Shown here: piece after piece, positions 33,866 to 42,238 of the stretch
Position numbering within the stretch: the stretch's first letter is position 1
Layout: every line of letters begins with the position of its first letter
Position numbers and translations under genes: made by a program
The notes under the pieces: model-generated
Databases searched by the model: none
Told to the model about the DNA's origin: nothing
What the model saw: the letters and a program-made list of their open reading frames with translations, nothing else
Source: a virus
Strand: one strand, 5' to 3'
Length of the DNA stretch: 64,000 bases
Virus record (IMG/VR): IMGVR_UViG_3300009068_000028
Span: 1-64,000 of that record

Positions 33866-34516
33866 ATGAGTGCAATTAAGGGACTTAAAAATCTAAACGC
33901 CCTACTCGAAAAACCAAAGTACGAAGGTACAAAGGTTCGTTGGCTTAAGCTTGCTGACGGACAGTCTGCTACGATTCGTTTCGTAGAAGAGCTAGATGCA
34001 GATTCACCCTACTACGATGAAAGTCGTGGAGAGGCTTGTGTATTTGCAGAGCACACCAACCCAAAGGACTACAAGCGTAAGGCTGCTTGTACAGTCGATT
34101 CGGAAGGTCGCTGCTACGGCTGTGAAATGGCTCGTAAAGAGCCTAAGTCTGGCTGGAGAGCACGTAACCGCTTCTACTGCAACGTCCTCGTTGAAGACGG
34201 TCTTGAAGACCCCTACGTGGCTGTATGGTCACAGGGTATCTCAAAGCAGTCTGCTGTACCCACATTGATGGAATACTTTGACGACACCAAGGGTATTTCA
34301 AATGTTGTTTGGAAGATCAAGCGTAACGGTCAGGGAACTGAAACAAGTTACACGCTTCTTCCCAAGGGACCTGACACAGAGCCTTTTGACTGGTCAACCC
34401 ACGAGTTCCACAACTTGGAAAACGTTCTTCGTGAGATTCCTTACGCTGAACAGGAAGCATTCTATTTCGGTTTCGATGCTCCATCCATTACCTCTGCTAC
34501 TAACGCAGACTGGTAA
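33866..34516 (+). CDS. Single-stranded DNA-binding protein, zinc-containing phage type
   Basis: This 216-residue protein starts after a good ribosome site (AAGGAG). It has a gp32-like pattern: a beta barrel with WLKLADGQSATIRFVEELD, a CCCC or CCCH-type metal loop (ACTVDSEGRCYGCEMARKE) near residues 73-91, and an aromatic-rich strand (RARNRFYCNVLVEDG). The C-terminus ends acidic and Trp-tipped, as in SSB tails that contact partners. It lies between primase and polymerase genes. It should coat single strands during replication and recombination. Confidence 0.75.
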   Translation: MSAIKGLKNLNALLEKPKYEGTKVRWLKLADGQSATIRFVEELDADSPYYDESRGEACVFAEHTNPKDYKRKAACTVDSEGRCYGCEMARKEPKSGWRARNRFYCNVLVEDGLEDPYVAVWSQGISKQSAVPTLMEYFDDTKGISNVVWKIKRNGQGTETSYTLLPKGPDTEPFDWSTHEFHNLENVLREIPYAEQEAFYFGFDAPSITSATNADW

Positions 34517-34528
34517 TAAAGACTGTGC

Positions 34529-34552
34529 TGGGCAAACACACTAAACTGCCCA
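34529..34552 (+). terminator. Weak hairpin between SSB and polymerase genes
   Basis: TGGGCA (34529-34534) pairs with TGCCCA (34547-34552) around a 12-base loop, and CTTTTCATTT follows some bases later. This may slow or attenuate transcription; a true terminator is doubtful. Confidence 0.3.
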
Positions 34553-34584
34553 CCTAAACTTTTCATTTCTAACGTAAGGACTCT

Positions 34585-37500
34585 ATGAGTTACGCTGGGC
34601 TTCATGTTCATACCCACTACTCGCTTTTCGATGGCATTGCTACCCCACAGGAATATGTAAATCGTGCAGTTGCACTGGGAATGCCAGCCATTGCTATCAC
34701 AGACCACGGAAGTCTTTCAGGACACCGTGAGTTATACCGCTCTGCTAAAGAAGCTGGCATCAAGCCAATTCTTGGCATTGAAGGGTACATTACTAAAGAC
34801 CGCCTAGACCACACAGATAAAAAAGACAAGAACGACCCACTTGATCTTAACTATAATCACCTTATTATTCTTGCAAAGAATACCACAGGTCTAGAGAATT
34901 TAAATAAGCTTAACGAACTTGCCTGGACAGAAGGTTTCTACAAGAAGCCTCGTATTGACTGGCAGATTCTTGAAAAATACAAGGAAGGTCTTATTGTTAC
35001 CTCTGGCTGTTTGTCGGGGGTACTGGCTAAAGCAATTGAATCAGACAATCTAGCCTATGCTAAGGAACACATCAGGTGGTGTAAGGATATCTTTGGTGAC
35101 GACTATTACATTGAGGTTATGCCACATAATCCTGCAGAAGTAAACAAGATGTTGCTTGAGCTTGCAGACGAGTTTGGCATTACACCTGTAGTCACACCTG
35201 ACTGCCATCACTCAGATAAGAGCCAGAAAGAAATTCAAGAACTTAAACTAATCCTTAACTCATACTCAAATAAAACTGTTGGAGATTCAACATACAACGG
35301 TACAAAGAAGTATGACAATCTCATGGACAAGCTCGACTACCTCTATGGTGAAGACCGTCAGATGTCATTTAATAAGTTTGACATTCATTTGTTGTCAGAT
35401 GAAGAGATGCACGATGCCATGAAAGCTCAGGGTATTGACCGTGAGGATATGTATGAGGCAACTCTTGAGATTGTAAACAAGATTGAAGATTATGATATCC
35501 AAGACTACCGTGACCTACTGCCTGTTCAGTACCAGGACCCAGACGGAGAGCTCCTCAGCCTCGCTCTGGAGGGCTTAAAGGCTAAAGGCTTAGATCAGAA
35601 CCAAGAATATATTGATCGTCTTAACGAGGAGCTGACGATCATTAAGGACAAGAACTTTGGTCCTTACTTTCTAGTTGTACGCTCTATGATTGCTTGGGCT
35701 AAGAAGGAAGGCATTATGGTTGGACCAGGACGTGGTTCGTCTGCTGGTTCGCTACTCTGCTATTCTCTTGGCATTACAGATATTGACCCTATCATACACG
35801 GTCTACTGTTCTTTCGATTTATTAATCCAGAACGTAATGACTTTCCAGATATTGATACAGATATTCAAGACACACGACGTGAAGAGGTAAAGGATTACCT
35901 TGTACGTCAGTATCGTCACGTTGCCTCTATTGCTACATTCTTGCAGTTTAAGGATAAAGGTGTCGTGCGAGACATTGCTCGTGTGCTAAAGGTTCCACTT
36001 CCTGACGTTAATAAAGTTATGAAGCTTGTGGATACTTGGGAAGACTACTGCTCTTCATCATCTACAGCAGAGTTTCGTGAGAAATATCCAGAGATTGAAC
36101 TATATGGAGAGCAACTGCGTGGTCGTATCCGTGGTACTGGTATCCACGCTGCTGGTGTTGTTACATCCAAGGAGCCTATCTTTAAGTTTGCTCCAATGGA
36201 GACTCGTACAGCACCAGGAACCAAGGAGCGTATTCCTGTTGTTGCAGTAGATATGACAGAAGCAGAGCGTATTGGTCTTATTAAAATTGATGCTCTTGGT
36301 CTCAAGACACTATCGGTTTTGCAGGACACGCTTGCAATCATTAAAGACCGTGGTGGCAAAAACATCGATCTTCTTAAGATTGATATGGATGATAAGAATG
36401 TCTACGCCATGCTCTCTGACGGATTCACTAAGGGTGTCTTTCAGTGTGAAGCCACACCATACACCAACTTGCTAGTTAAGATGGGTGTCAAGAACTTTGC
36501 AGAGCTTGCTGCCTCTAACGCTCTTGTCCGTCCAGGTGCTATGAACACTATTGGTAAAGACTACATTGCTCGTAAGCACGGTAAGCAAAAAATTACCTAT
36601 CTTCACAGTGTTATGAAAGAGTTTACAGACGACACCTATGGATGCGTTCTGTACCAAGAACAGGTCATGCTTGCTTGTACAAATCTTGGCGGTATGACAA
36701 TGGCAGAGGCTGACAAGGTTCGTAAGATTATTGGTAAAAAGAAAGATGCTCGTGAGTTTGATGCCTATAAGGATCAGTTTGTAAGAGGAGCCTCTAGATA
36801 TGTAACTACATTCCAAGCAGAAGAACTCTGGCATGATTTTGAGGCACACGCTGGTTACTCCTTTAACAAGTCTCACGCCGTTGCATACTCAACACTTTCT
36901 TACTGGACTGCGTGGCTAAAGTATCACTACCCAATTGAGTTTATGTTTGCACTTCTCAAGAACGAGAAGGACAAGGATGCTCGTACAGAGTACCTTATTG
37001 AAGCAAAGCGTATGGGCATTCCAATTAAGTTGCCACACGTCAACGATTCAGATGCTGACTTTAAGATTGAGGGCAAGGGTATTCGATTTGGTCTTAGTGG
37101 TATCAAGTTTATTAGTGATAACATTGCAGAAAAGTATATTGCTGCTCGTCCCTTCAACTCTTACAAAGAGCTAGAGGAGTTCTCGTTTGGCAAGGGCAAC
37201 GGAGTTAACTCTCGTGCATTGTCAGCACTTAGACTAATCGGTGCTGCCACCTTCCCTGACCAGCCTCGCAATGATGAAGAGATTCGGGAGAACCTTTACG
37301 AGTATTTGAACCTGCCAGAATTTAATACAGCAATTCCACAGCACTATCACGCATTTATTAATGATGTTGAAGAGTATGAGGAAAAGGGTTCATTTATTAT
37401 CATGGGCATTGTCAAGGGGATTAAGCGAGGCAAGGGCTGGTCACGAGTAGAGGTGCTAGATAAGACAGGTGCTATCGGTATCTTTGATGAAGAGCAGTCC

Positions 37501-37863
37501 AAGGTTGAGGCAGGACGTACCTACCTTATCCTTGCAAGTGATAATCGTATCGTTACTGCAATCCCTGCAGATGAAATTAAGGGTAACGATTCAGGTCTTG
37601 TAAAGATTCTTAACTACCGTATGCTACCATATACAGACGACCAGTTAATGGTTGTGTCATTTAGACCACGCATTACTAAGGCTGGTAAAAAGATGGCATC
37701 AATGGTAGTCGCAGACTCGTCACGAGAACTGCACTCAATCACAATCTTCCCAACTTCATTTCCTAAAGCATATATGAAGATTAAGGAAGGTAATGTATAT
37801 AAATTCTCTTTTGGTAAAACAAAAGACGGAACAACAATAATGGAGGATGTATTCGATGTTTGA
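34585..37863 (+). CDS. dnaE: DNA polymerase III alpha subunit (DnaE type)
   Basis: This 1092-residue C-family polymerase replicates the phage genome. The PHP domain opens with GLHVHTHYSLFDG and AIAITDHGSLSG. The active-site triad is visible as Asp422 and Asp424 in FPDIDTD and Asp569 in LIKIDALGLKTL; GPGRGSSAGSLLCY lies just before. Finger motifs (ALVRPGAM, YGCVLYQEQVM, FNKSHAVAYS) and a C-terminal OB-fold (IIMGIVKGIKRGKGWSRVEV) follow. It is nearly the length of bacterial DnaE, unusual for phages, which more often carry A- or B-family enzymes. No separate proofreading exonuclease is seen in this window. Confidence 0.93.
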   Translation: MSYAGLHVHTHYSLFDGIATPQEYVNRAVALGMPAIAITDHGSLSGHRELYRSAKEAGIKPILGIEGYITKDRLDHTDKKDKNDPLDLNYNHLIILAKNTTGLENLNKLNELAWTEGFYKKPRIDWQILEKYKEGLIVTSGCLSGVLAKAIESDNLAYAKEHIRWCKDIFGDDYYIEVMPHNPAEVNKMLLELADEFGITPVVTPDCHHSDKSQKEIQELKLILNSYSNKTVGDSTYNGTKKYDNLMDKLDYLYGEDRQMSFNKFDIHLLSDEEMHDAMKAQGIDREDMYEATLEIVNKIEDYDIQDYRDLLPVQYQDPDGELLSLALEGLKAKGLDQNQEYIDRLNEELTIIKDKNFGPYFLVVRSMIAWAKKEGIMVGPGRGSSAGSLLCYSLGITDIDPIIHGLLFFRFINPERNDFPDIDTDIQDTRREEVKDYLVRQYRHVASIATFLQFKDKGVVRDIARVLKVPLPDVNKVMKLVDTWEDYCSSSSTAEFREKYPEIELYGEQLRGRIRGTGIHAAGVVTSKEPIFKFAPMETRTAPGTKERIPVVAVDMTEAERIGLIKIDALGLKTLSVLQDTLAIIKDRGGKNIDLLKIDMDDKNVYAMLSDGFTKGVFQCEATPYTNLLVKMGVKNFAELAASNALVRPGAMNTIGKDYIARKHGKQKITYLHSVMKEFTDDTYGCVLYQEQVMLACTNLGGMTMAEADKVRKIIGKKKDAREFDAYKDQFVRGASRYVTTFQAEELWHDFEAHAGYSFNKSHAVAYSTLSYWTAWLKYHYPIEFMFALLKNEKDKDARTEYLIEAKRMGIPIKLPHVNDSDADFKIEGKGIRFGLSGIKFISDNIAEKYIAARPFNSYKELEEFSFGKGNGVNSRALSALRLIGAATFPDQPRNDEEIRENLYEYLNLPEFNTAIPQHYHAFINDVEEYEEKGSFIIMGIVKGIKRGKGWSRVEVLDKTGAIGIFDEEQSKVEAGRTYLILASDNRIVTAIPADEIKGNDSGLVKILNYRMLPYTDDQLMVVSFRPRITKAGKKMASMVVADSSRELHSITIFPTSFPKAYMKIKEGNVYKFSFGKTKDGTTIMEDVFDV

Positions 37864-38194
37864 TGAAATAACAGAACACTTGCACGAGATTGCAGTTGAA
37901 AAAGGATTTTGGGATCCAGTAGTAAGCAATGTATCTCAAGATCAAATTGATATCTTTATGACCAAGCAGTTGATGATGATTGTATCAGAGGCTGTAGAGG
38001 TTATGGAAGCTATTCGTAAGTCAAAAGGTCCAGAGGAGATCGCTGACGAAATGGCAGACATTCTTATTCGCACACTTGACCTATATGCAGGTCTACGTGA
38101 ATTTGAATACACACACGTCTCTCTTGACGAGGCATTTGAAAAGAAGACAGCGTTTAATAAAACACGACCAGAAAAGCACGGAGTAAAATTCTAA
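37856..38194 (+). CDS. mazG: MazG-like nucleotide pyrophosphohydrolase
   Basis: This 112-residue all-helical protein hydrolyses nucleoside triphosphates and may trim abnormal dNTPs or lower the alarmone response. It shows the MazG helix pattern with acidic metal ligands: MIVSEAVEVMEAIRKS and EEIADEMADILIRTLDL. I chose ATG 37856, which has GGAGGA 8 bases upstream; an ATG 9 bases earlier sits on that site. It overlaps the polymerase end and is followed by nrdH, so it belongs to a nucleotide pool set. Confidence 0.8.
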   Translation: MFDEITEHLHEIAVEKGFWDPVVSNVSQDQIDIFMTKQLMMIVSEAVEVMEAIRKSKGPEEIADEMADILIRTLDLYAGLREFEYTHVSLDEAFEKKTAFNKTRPEKHGVKF

Positions 38195-38418
38195 TGACAG
38201 TAACAGTATACACAAAAGACAATTGCGTACAGTGTGAAGCAACTAAGCGTCACCTAAACAAGATTGATGTTGCCTATGAGACAGTTAATATTACAAACAA
38301 TATTGGTGCTCTTGACAAGTTGATTGCTTTGGGATATCGTTCTGCACCTGTAGTGGTCACAGACGACGACAGCTGGGCAGGGTACATTCCAGAGAAGCTA
38401 GATAAGTTGGCTATCTAG
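38194..38418 (+). CDS. nrdH: NrdH-type glutaredoxin
   Basis: This 74-residue thioredoxin-fold protein supplies electrons to class Ib ribonucleotide reductase. The active site is Cys11-Val-Gln-Cys14, the signature of NrdH, and SAPVVVTDDDSWAGYIPEKLD matches the substrate-binding end. It lies about 6.4 kb upstream of nrdI, nrdE and nrdF, while in most bacteria the four are adjacent. Confidence 0.88.
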   Translation: MTVTVYTKDNCVQCEATKRHLNKIDVAYETVNITNNIGALDKLIALGYRSAPVVVTDDDSWAGYIPEKLDKLAI

Positions 38419-39428
38419 TGACAACAATGGAAGAAGCACTAGCACAGCTAGATCCACGTATCCGTAAGCGTCTTAGCAATGGTGCAGGGTTCAAGACTGA
38501 CTTTCAGCCTACCCCTAGCTACGGTCTAAATCGTGCTTTGGGTGGTGGGTTGCCATATGGTCGCCAGGTTCTTATCTGGGGTTCTAAGTCTTCAGCCAAG
38601 TCTTCATTGTGTCTCCAGATGGTTGGTCTTGCACAGTCAGAAGGAAAGCTTTGTGCATGGATTGATGCAGAGATGTCATACGACGAGGCTTGGGCTAAGA
38701 AACTTGGGGTAGACACAGAGAACCTTATTGTCTCACAGGCTCGTACTATTAATGAGATGGTAGACGTAGGCACAGCACTAATCAATGCAGGTGTAGACCT
38801 AGTGGTAGTTGATTCAATTACCTCACTACTCCCTGCCATCTACTTTGAAAAAGACTCTGACGAACTCAAGCAACTTGAGAACACTAAGCAGATTGGTGCT
38901 GAGTCACGAGACTTTAGTAACGCTTGGAAGATGATCAACTATGCTAACAATAAGGTCAAGCCAACCCTGTTTGTTTTGATCTCGCAGTCACGCAACAATA
39001 TCTCTGCTATGTACACACAGCAACAGCCTACAGGTGGACAGGCTACAAAGTTTTACTCGTCTACAGTAATTAAACTGTTCTCTTCTGAGTCAGACAATCA
39101 AGCCATTAAGGGTAAGATTCGAATGGGAGACAAGTTAATTGAACAGAAGATTGGTCGTAAGGTCAAGTGGGAATTACAGTTCTCTAAGACCTCTCCAGGC
39201 TTCCAGAGCGGCGAATACGACTTTTACTTCCGTGGGGATAGGGTAGGAATTGACAGCGTTGGTGACCTTGTGGACACCGCTGAGATGGCAGGTATTGTAT
39301 CTCGTACAGGTGCATGGTACATAGTGTCAGAAGACAAAAAGGTTCAGGGTAGAGAAGCATTCATTAACTATGTTAAAGAGAATGACGACTTCCGTAAAAG
39401 CATTGAGGACCAGCTAAATGTCAGCTAA
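38418..39428 (+). CDS. recA: RecA-like recombinase
   Basis: This 336-residue protein starts at a GTG overlapping the nrdH stop. It has the RecA/UvsX core: Walker A at residues 55-62 (GSKSSAKS), ACAWIDAE-type segment LCAWIDAEMSYDEAWAKKLG, Walker B DLVVVDSITSLLPA, and LFVLISQSRNNI followed by the TGGQATKFYSS loop. It catalyses strand exchange in recombination-dependent replication and repair. The second invariant glycine of Walker A is Ala60, which is unusual. The C-terminal DNA-binding domain is short. Confidence 0.88.
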   Translation: MTTMEEALAQLDPRIRKRLSNGAGFKTDFQPTPSYGLNRALGGGLPYGRQVLIWGSKSSAKSSLCLQMVGLAQSEGKLCAWIDAEMSYDEAWAKKLGVDTENLIVSQARTINEMVDVGTALINAGVDLVVVDSITSLLPAIYFEKDSDELKQLENTKQIGAESRDFSNAWKMINYANNKVKPTLFVLISQSRNNISAMYTQQQPTGGQATKFYSSTVIKLFSSESDNQAIKGKIRMGDKLIEQKIGRKVKWELQFSKTSPGFQSGEYDFYFRGDRVGIDSVGDLVDTAEMAGIVSRTGAWYIVSEDKKVQGREAFINYVKENDDFRKSIEDQLNVS

Positions 39429-39606
39429 ATATGATGTTCATAAAGGTAGGTTTAACTGTCATACCTGTAAAGTAGAAGTATCATCAGTTAGATGGTACTG
39501 GACATTAAAAGAATTAACTTGGCTATGTCCAGGTGGACATCTTAGTAAAGTTAGCCTCAACACTAAAAAAAGTAAGGGTAGTTATGAGCGAGAAGAACGA
39601 AAGTAA
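39418..39606 (+). CDS. Small zinc-ribbon protein
   Basis: This 62-residue protein has FNCHTC near residue 13 and WLCPGGH near residue 35, a four-ligand zinc site, and a basic tail. It overlaps the RecA end and the next nuclease gene. It may be an accessory DNA- or RNA-binding protein; no further function can be seen. Confidence 0.5.
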   Translation: MSAKYDVHKGRFNCHTCKVEVSSVRWYWTLKELTWLCPGGHLSKVSLNTKKSKGSYEREERK

Positions 39607-39871
39607 GAGAATTGGTGCAAAACAACATAAAAATTCTGGACGTAATACGACCAAAGGTGATGCTACTTGGGGACAGTTTGTTGTTGATTTTAAAGAAGTG
39701 TCGAAATCGTTTACTATTAACAAGGAAGTTTGGGCTAAGGCTACAACTGATGCAATACGTGGTAAGAAAGACCCAGCAATTATTATTGTTCTTGGCGAGG
39801 GTAATTCTAAAGTAAGACTAGCAGTCATTGAGCTGGGTATCCTAGAGCAATTGACTGAATCACAAGAGTAG
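39584..39871 (+). CDS. PD-(D/E)XK endonuclease, Holliday junction resolvase-like
   Basis: This 95-residue protein shows the small phage resolvase pattern: KGDATWG with Asp26, a strand FVVDFKE with Asp35-Phe-Lys37 as the (D/E)XK pair, then KSFTINKEVWAKATTDAIR and a strand PAIIIVLGEG. Related small proteins in actinophages are called Holliday junction resolvases. I chose ATG 39584, after AAGGG; the open frame extends upstream through the zinc-ribbon gene. It sits with RecA, a Cas4-like nuclease and a RuvC-like protein, which suggests processing of recombination intermediates. Confidence 0.55.
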   Translation: MSEKNESKRIGAKQHKNSGRNTTKGDATWGQFVVDFKEVSKSFTINKEVWAKATTDAIRGKKDPAIIIVLGEGNSKVRLAVIELGILEQLTESQE

Positions 39872-39879
39872 TGTATAAT
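39851..39879 (+). promoter_or_regulatory. Strong sigma70-type promoter
   Basis: TTGACT at 39851-39856 and TATAAT at 39874-39879 are spaced by exactly 17 bases. Transcription would start near 39886, leaving about 20 bases before the ATG at 39905, which has GGAAA as a weak ribosome site. Confidence 0.8.
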
Positions 39880-39904
39880 AGAAGGATAGTAGAAATTGGA
39901 AACA

Positions 39905-40210
39905 ATGGAAGAAACAAAGACAACATTAGAACGAGTCAATGGTCTCAGTGAGATCGCTGACTTTATGAACGATGAAGAGCTTACCGAAGCCCTCACGTTT
40001 ATTGCAAAGGTTATTTTCAAGCCAGAGATTCCTGCACAGGTAGCCTCTATTGAGATTGTTCGCTTGCAAGCCATTGCTGCTAAAATGTCGTTCAAGGCTA
40101 CTTGGATGGCAAACGTAGATAAGGGAGATAGGGCGAAGAAGAATATTTATTTTACAGCTGCTAGTTCAATTAATGAACTTGTTGCTGCACTTAAATATAT
40201 TACTCGTTAA
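39905..40210 (+). CDS. Unknown helical protein under a strong promoter
   Basis: This 101-residue protein is acidic at the start and helical (LSEIADFMNDEELTEALTFI, then a region rich in Ala and Ile). It follows a near-consensus promoter, so it may be strongly expressed early. I start it at ATG 39905; a TTG nine bases earlier would lie on the likely ribosome site. No domain is recognised. It is followed by the Cas4-like nuclease gene. Confidence 0.55.
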   Translation: MEETKTTLERVNGLSEIADFMNDEELTEALTFIAKVIFKPEIPAQVASIEIVRLQAIAAKMSFKATWMANVDKGDRAKKNIYFTAASSINELVAALKYITR

Positions 40211-40217
40211 AAACATT

Positions 40218-41021
40218 ATGGCTAAAAACTTACTAAATCAGGTTATGCTCAAAGGTGCATCAGATAAAAAGAAAACATTCTTAGATACGGACGAGCTTAT
40301 CCAAAAGATTCAACATGGATATATAATTAACCGTGTTGATAAGCATCAGCAAAAGAAGACCTTTGCACCAAGCACGATTGCATTCTCTCACGGAGAGTGT
40401 CCTCGTTACTGGTACATCGCTTTTGAGGGTGCAACATTTACAGACAACGCAGATGCCTATGGTGCAGCAAACATGACTGCTGGTACAAAGTCACACGAAC
40501 GTATCCAAGCAGCTATGGCAAGTGTTCCAGATCTTCTCGTTGACTCCGAGTTTAAAATCACAAGTCAGGACCCACCTATTTTTGGTTACGGTGACGTAAT
40601 CCTTAAGTGGGGTGGTGAAGATTTGCTTGGCGAAATTAAAACAATGCCAAACGAAGGATTTGAATATCGAAAAGCAGCAGGGAAGCCAAAGATTGGTCAC
40701 CTAGTACAGTTGCTTATCTATATGAAAATTCTGGGGAGAGAACGTGCGGTACTAATCTATGAGAACAAGAATAACCACGAGTTGCTTGTACTTCCAGTAG
40801 TACTAAACGATTATCTTAAAGGGTGGGTAGACAACACGTTTGATTGGATGAGAGAAGTTCGTAGTGCTTGGGAGAATAAAACTCTTCCTACTAAGAACTA
40901 CCGATCAAATTCAAAGATTTGCAAGACTTGTCCAGTAAGGGCAACTTGCAATATCGCTGGTCCAGGGACGCTACAAATAAAGTCTATGGAGCCAATCAAT
41001 GAAGCATTGTCAATGGTGTGA
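40218..41021 (+). CDS. Cas4/RecB-like nuclease with iron-sulfur cluster
   Basis: This 267-residue protein belongs to the PD-(D/E)XK superfamily. Visible are His93 (TKSHERIQ), Asp126 (GYGDVILKW), Glu139-Ile-Lys141 (LLGEIKTM) and Gln164-Tyr168 (VQLLIYMK). Cys61 (GECPRYWY) with Cys235, Cys238 and Cys244 (CKTCPVRATC) makes the four-cysteine iron-sulfur site of Cas4/AddB-type exonucleases. Phage Cas4-like proteins resect DNA ends for recombination. No cas1, cas2 or CRISPR array is near, so a recombination role with RecA is more likely than spacer capture. Confidence 0.82.
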   Translation: MAKNLLNQVMLKGASDKKKTFLDTDELIQKIQHGYIINRVDKHQQKKTFAPSTIAFSHGECPRYWYIAFEGATFTDNADAYGAANMTAGTKSHERIQAAMASVPDLLVDSEFKITSQDPPIFGYGDVILKWGGEDLLGEIKTMPNEGFEYRKAAGKPKIGHLVQLLIYMKILGRERAVLIYENKNNHELLVLPVVLNDYLKGWVDNTFDWMREVRSAWENKTLPTKNYRSNSKICKTCPVRATCNIAGPGTLQIKSMEPINEALSMV

Positions 41022-41292
41022 CAGCCAGTTTAAACCAAATGTATCTTATCAAATATACTGCTCTGCTGAGTGTAGAGAAAAAGCAACAAGAGAAAAAATA
41101 GCTGAACGTTATGCTAAAAATCGTTTACAAAAGCCTTCTCGCAAAAATAGAAAATGTAAAAATTGTGGATCAACTCTTTCAATTTATAATGACGAGCCGA
41201 TCTGCTCTGGATGTGACATCAATCCTTCAGAAGTAAATAAAGTATTAAAAGAGTTAAAGGGGATAGCTGATGGTAAAATTGAGTTTGATTAA
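40999..41292 (+). CDS. Double zinc-finger protein
   Basis: This 97-residue protein has two metal sites: CQWCDSQF with YCSAECR (residues 4-25), and CKNCGSTL with ICSGCD (residues 53-75), with a basic helix between them (RERYAKNRLQKPSRKNRK-like, Arg/Lys-rich). This layout suggests a nucleic-acid-binding accessory protein. It overlaps both the Cas4-like and the RuvC-like genes, which supports a joint role in recombination. Confidence 0.6.
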   Translation: MKHCQWCDSQFKPNVSYQIYCSAECREKATREKIAERYAKNRLQKPSRKNRKCKNCGSTLSIYNDEPICSGCDINPSEVNKVLKELKGIADGKIEFD

Positions 41293-41845
41293 TCCAAAAC
41301 CAAAAACAATTTGCTCAATTGATGCAAGTACAAATAGCCTAGCTTTTGCTATCTTTGAGGACAAGTCTTTAGTTAGATTTGGCAAAATTAATTTTACTGG
41401 TCGTAATACATATGAAAAAGTTGGAGATGCAGCAAAGAAGTGCTTGGCTTTTTTTAAACAATTTAATATTAATTCTATTATTATTGAGCATACTGTATTT
41501 ATTAATAGTCCTAAGACTGCTGCAGATCTTGCACTTGTTCAAGGGGCTATGCTTGGGTCAGCTCAAATTAATGGCATAAAGATTGCTGGATCAGTTAATC
41601 CAATTACCTGGCAATCATTTATTGGTAACACAAAACTCTCGGCGGTAGAAAAACAAGAACTTCGCAAAGAGAATCCTAACAAATCCGAATCTTGGTATAA
41701 GGGGCAAGAACGTGAAATCAGAAAACAAAAAACAATACGCTATGTTGGCACGTATTATAATAAGTCTATTAGTGATAACGATGTGGCAGACGCTATCGGA
41801 ATTGGTCACTGGGCTATCCACAATTGGGAAAAGGTTGACAAATAA
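41270..41845 (+). CDS. RuvC-like Holliday junction nuclease
   Basis: This 191-residue RNase H-fold protein has the RuvC acidic residues in order: Asp18 in SIDASTNSLAFA, Glu73 in IIIEHTVF, and Asp169, Asp171 and Asp174 in SDNDVADAIGIGHWA. It should cut branched DNA before packaging or after recombination. It is a second candidate junction resolvase beside the small PD-(D/E)XK protein. The start lies inside the zinc-finger gene. Confidence 0.8.
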   Translation: MVKLSLINPKPKTICSIDASTNSLAFAIFEDKSLVRFGKINFTGRNTYEKVGDAAKKCLAFFKQFNINSIIIEHTVFINSPKTAADLALVQGAMLGSAQINGIKIAGSVNPITWQSFIGNTKLSAVEKQELRKENPNKSESWYKGQEREIRKQKTIRYVGTYYNKSISDNDVADAIGIGHWAIHNWEKVDK

Positions 41846-41849
41846 AATT

Positions 41850-42005
41850 ATGGCTGCTAAACTGTATCAAAGCGAGGCATGGCTTCGCAAACGCTACCAC
41901 CTTGACCGCAAGACTCCAGAAGAGATTGCAAAAGAGTGTGGCACAAGTGTTGAAACAATTTATGTATACCTCGCAAAGTTTGGATTAAGAAAGAGTAAAC
42001 GATGA
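41850..42005 (+). CDS. Small helix-turn-helix protein (51 residues)
   Basis: This short gene starts at ATG 41850 right after the RuvC-like stop. The sequence LDRKTPEEIAKECGTSVETI followed by YVYLAKFGLRKSKR is a compact helix-turn-helix of the resolvase/sigma-like type with a basic tail. Its stop overlaps the next start as ATGA. It could be a small regulator or DNA-binding accessory factor. Confidence 0.6.
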   Translation: MAAKLYQSEAWLRKRYHLDRKTPEEIAKECGTSVETIYVYLAKFGLRKSKR

Positions 42006-42238
42006 GCGAAAATCTTAAAATCACGGTAGACCAAGTTAATCACCCACCTCACTATACACAAGACCCAAGTGGCGTTGAGTGTATTCAAATAACACGCCAT
42101 CGTAATTTTAATGTTGGCAATGCATTTAAGTACCTATGGAGAGCAGGACTTAAGGACCAGGCTAAGACAATCCAAGATCTTGAAAAAGCTATTTTTTATA
42201 TTCAAGACGAAATTCAAAGACTTGAAGGAAAGTTCTAA
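42002..42238 (+). CDS. DUF3310 family protein
   Basis: This 78-residue protein has the DUF3310 signature: VNHPPHYT near residue 13, GVECIQITRHRNFNVGNAFK, YLWRAGLKDQAKTIQDLEKA and a final IFYIQDEIQRLE. The family is common in phages near nucleotide metabolism or replication genes; its biochemical role is not settled, and some members are annotated as nucleotide kinase-like. Confidence 0.88.
   Translation: MSENLKITVDQVNHPPHYTQDPSGVECIQITRHRNFNVGNAFKYLWRAGLKDQAKTIQDLEKAIFYIQDEIQRLEGKF

Noticed and set aside
34529-34552. Hairpin between SSB and polymerase genes as a full terminator
   Set aside because: The stem has only 6 pairs, the loop is 12 bases and the T-run is distant. It is listed only as a weak element.
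40218-41021. Cas4-like protein as part of a CRISPR system
   Set aside because: No repeat-spacer array, cas1 or cas2 is visible anywhere in the window. The gene lies among recombination genes.
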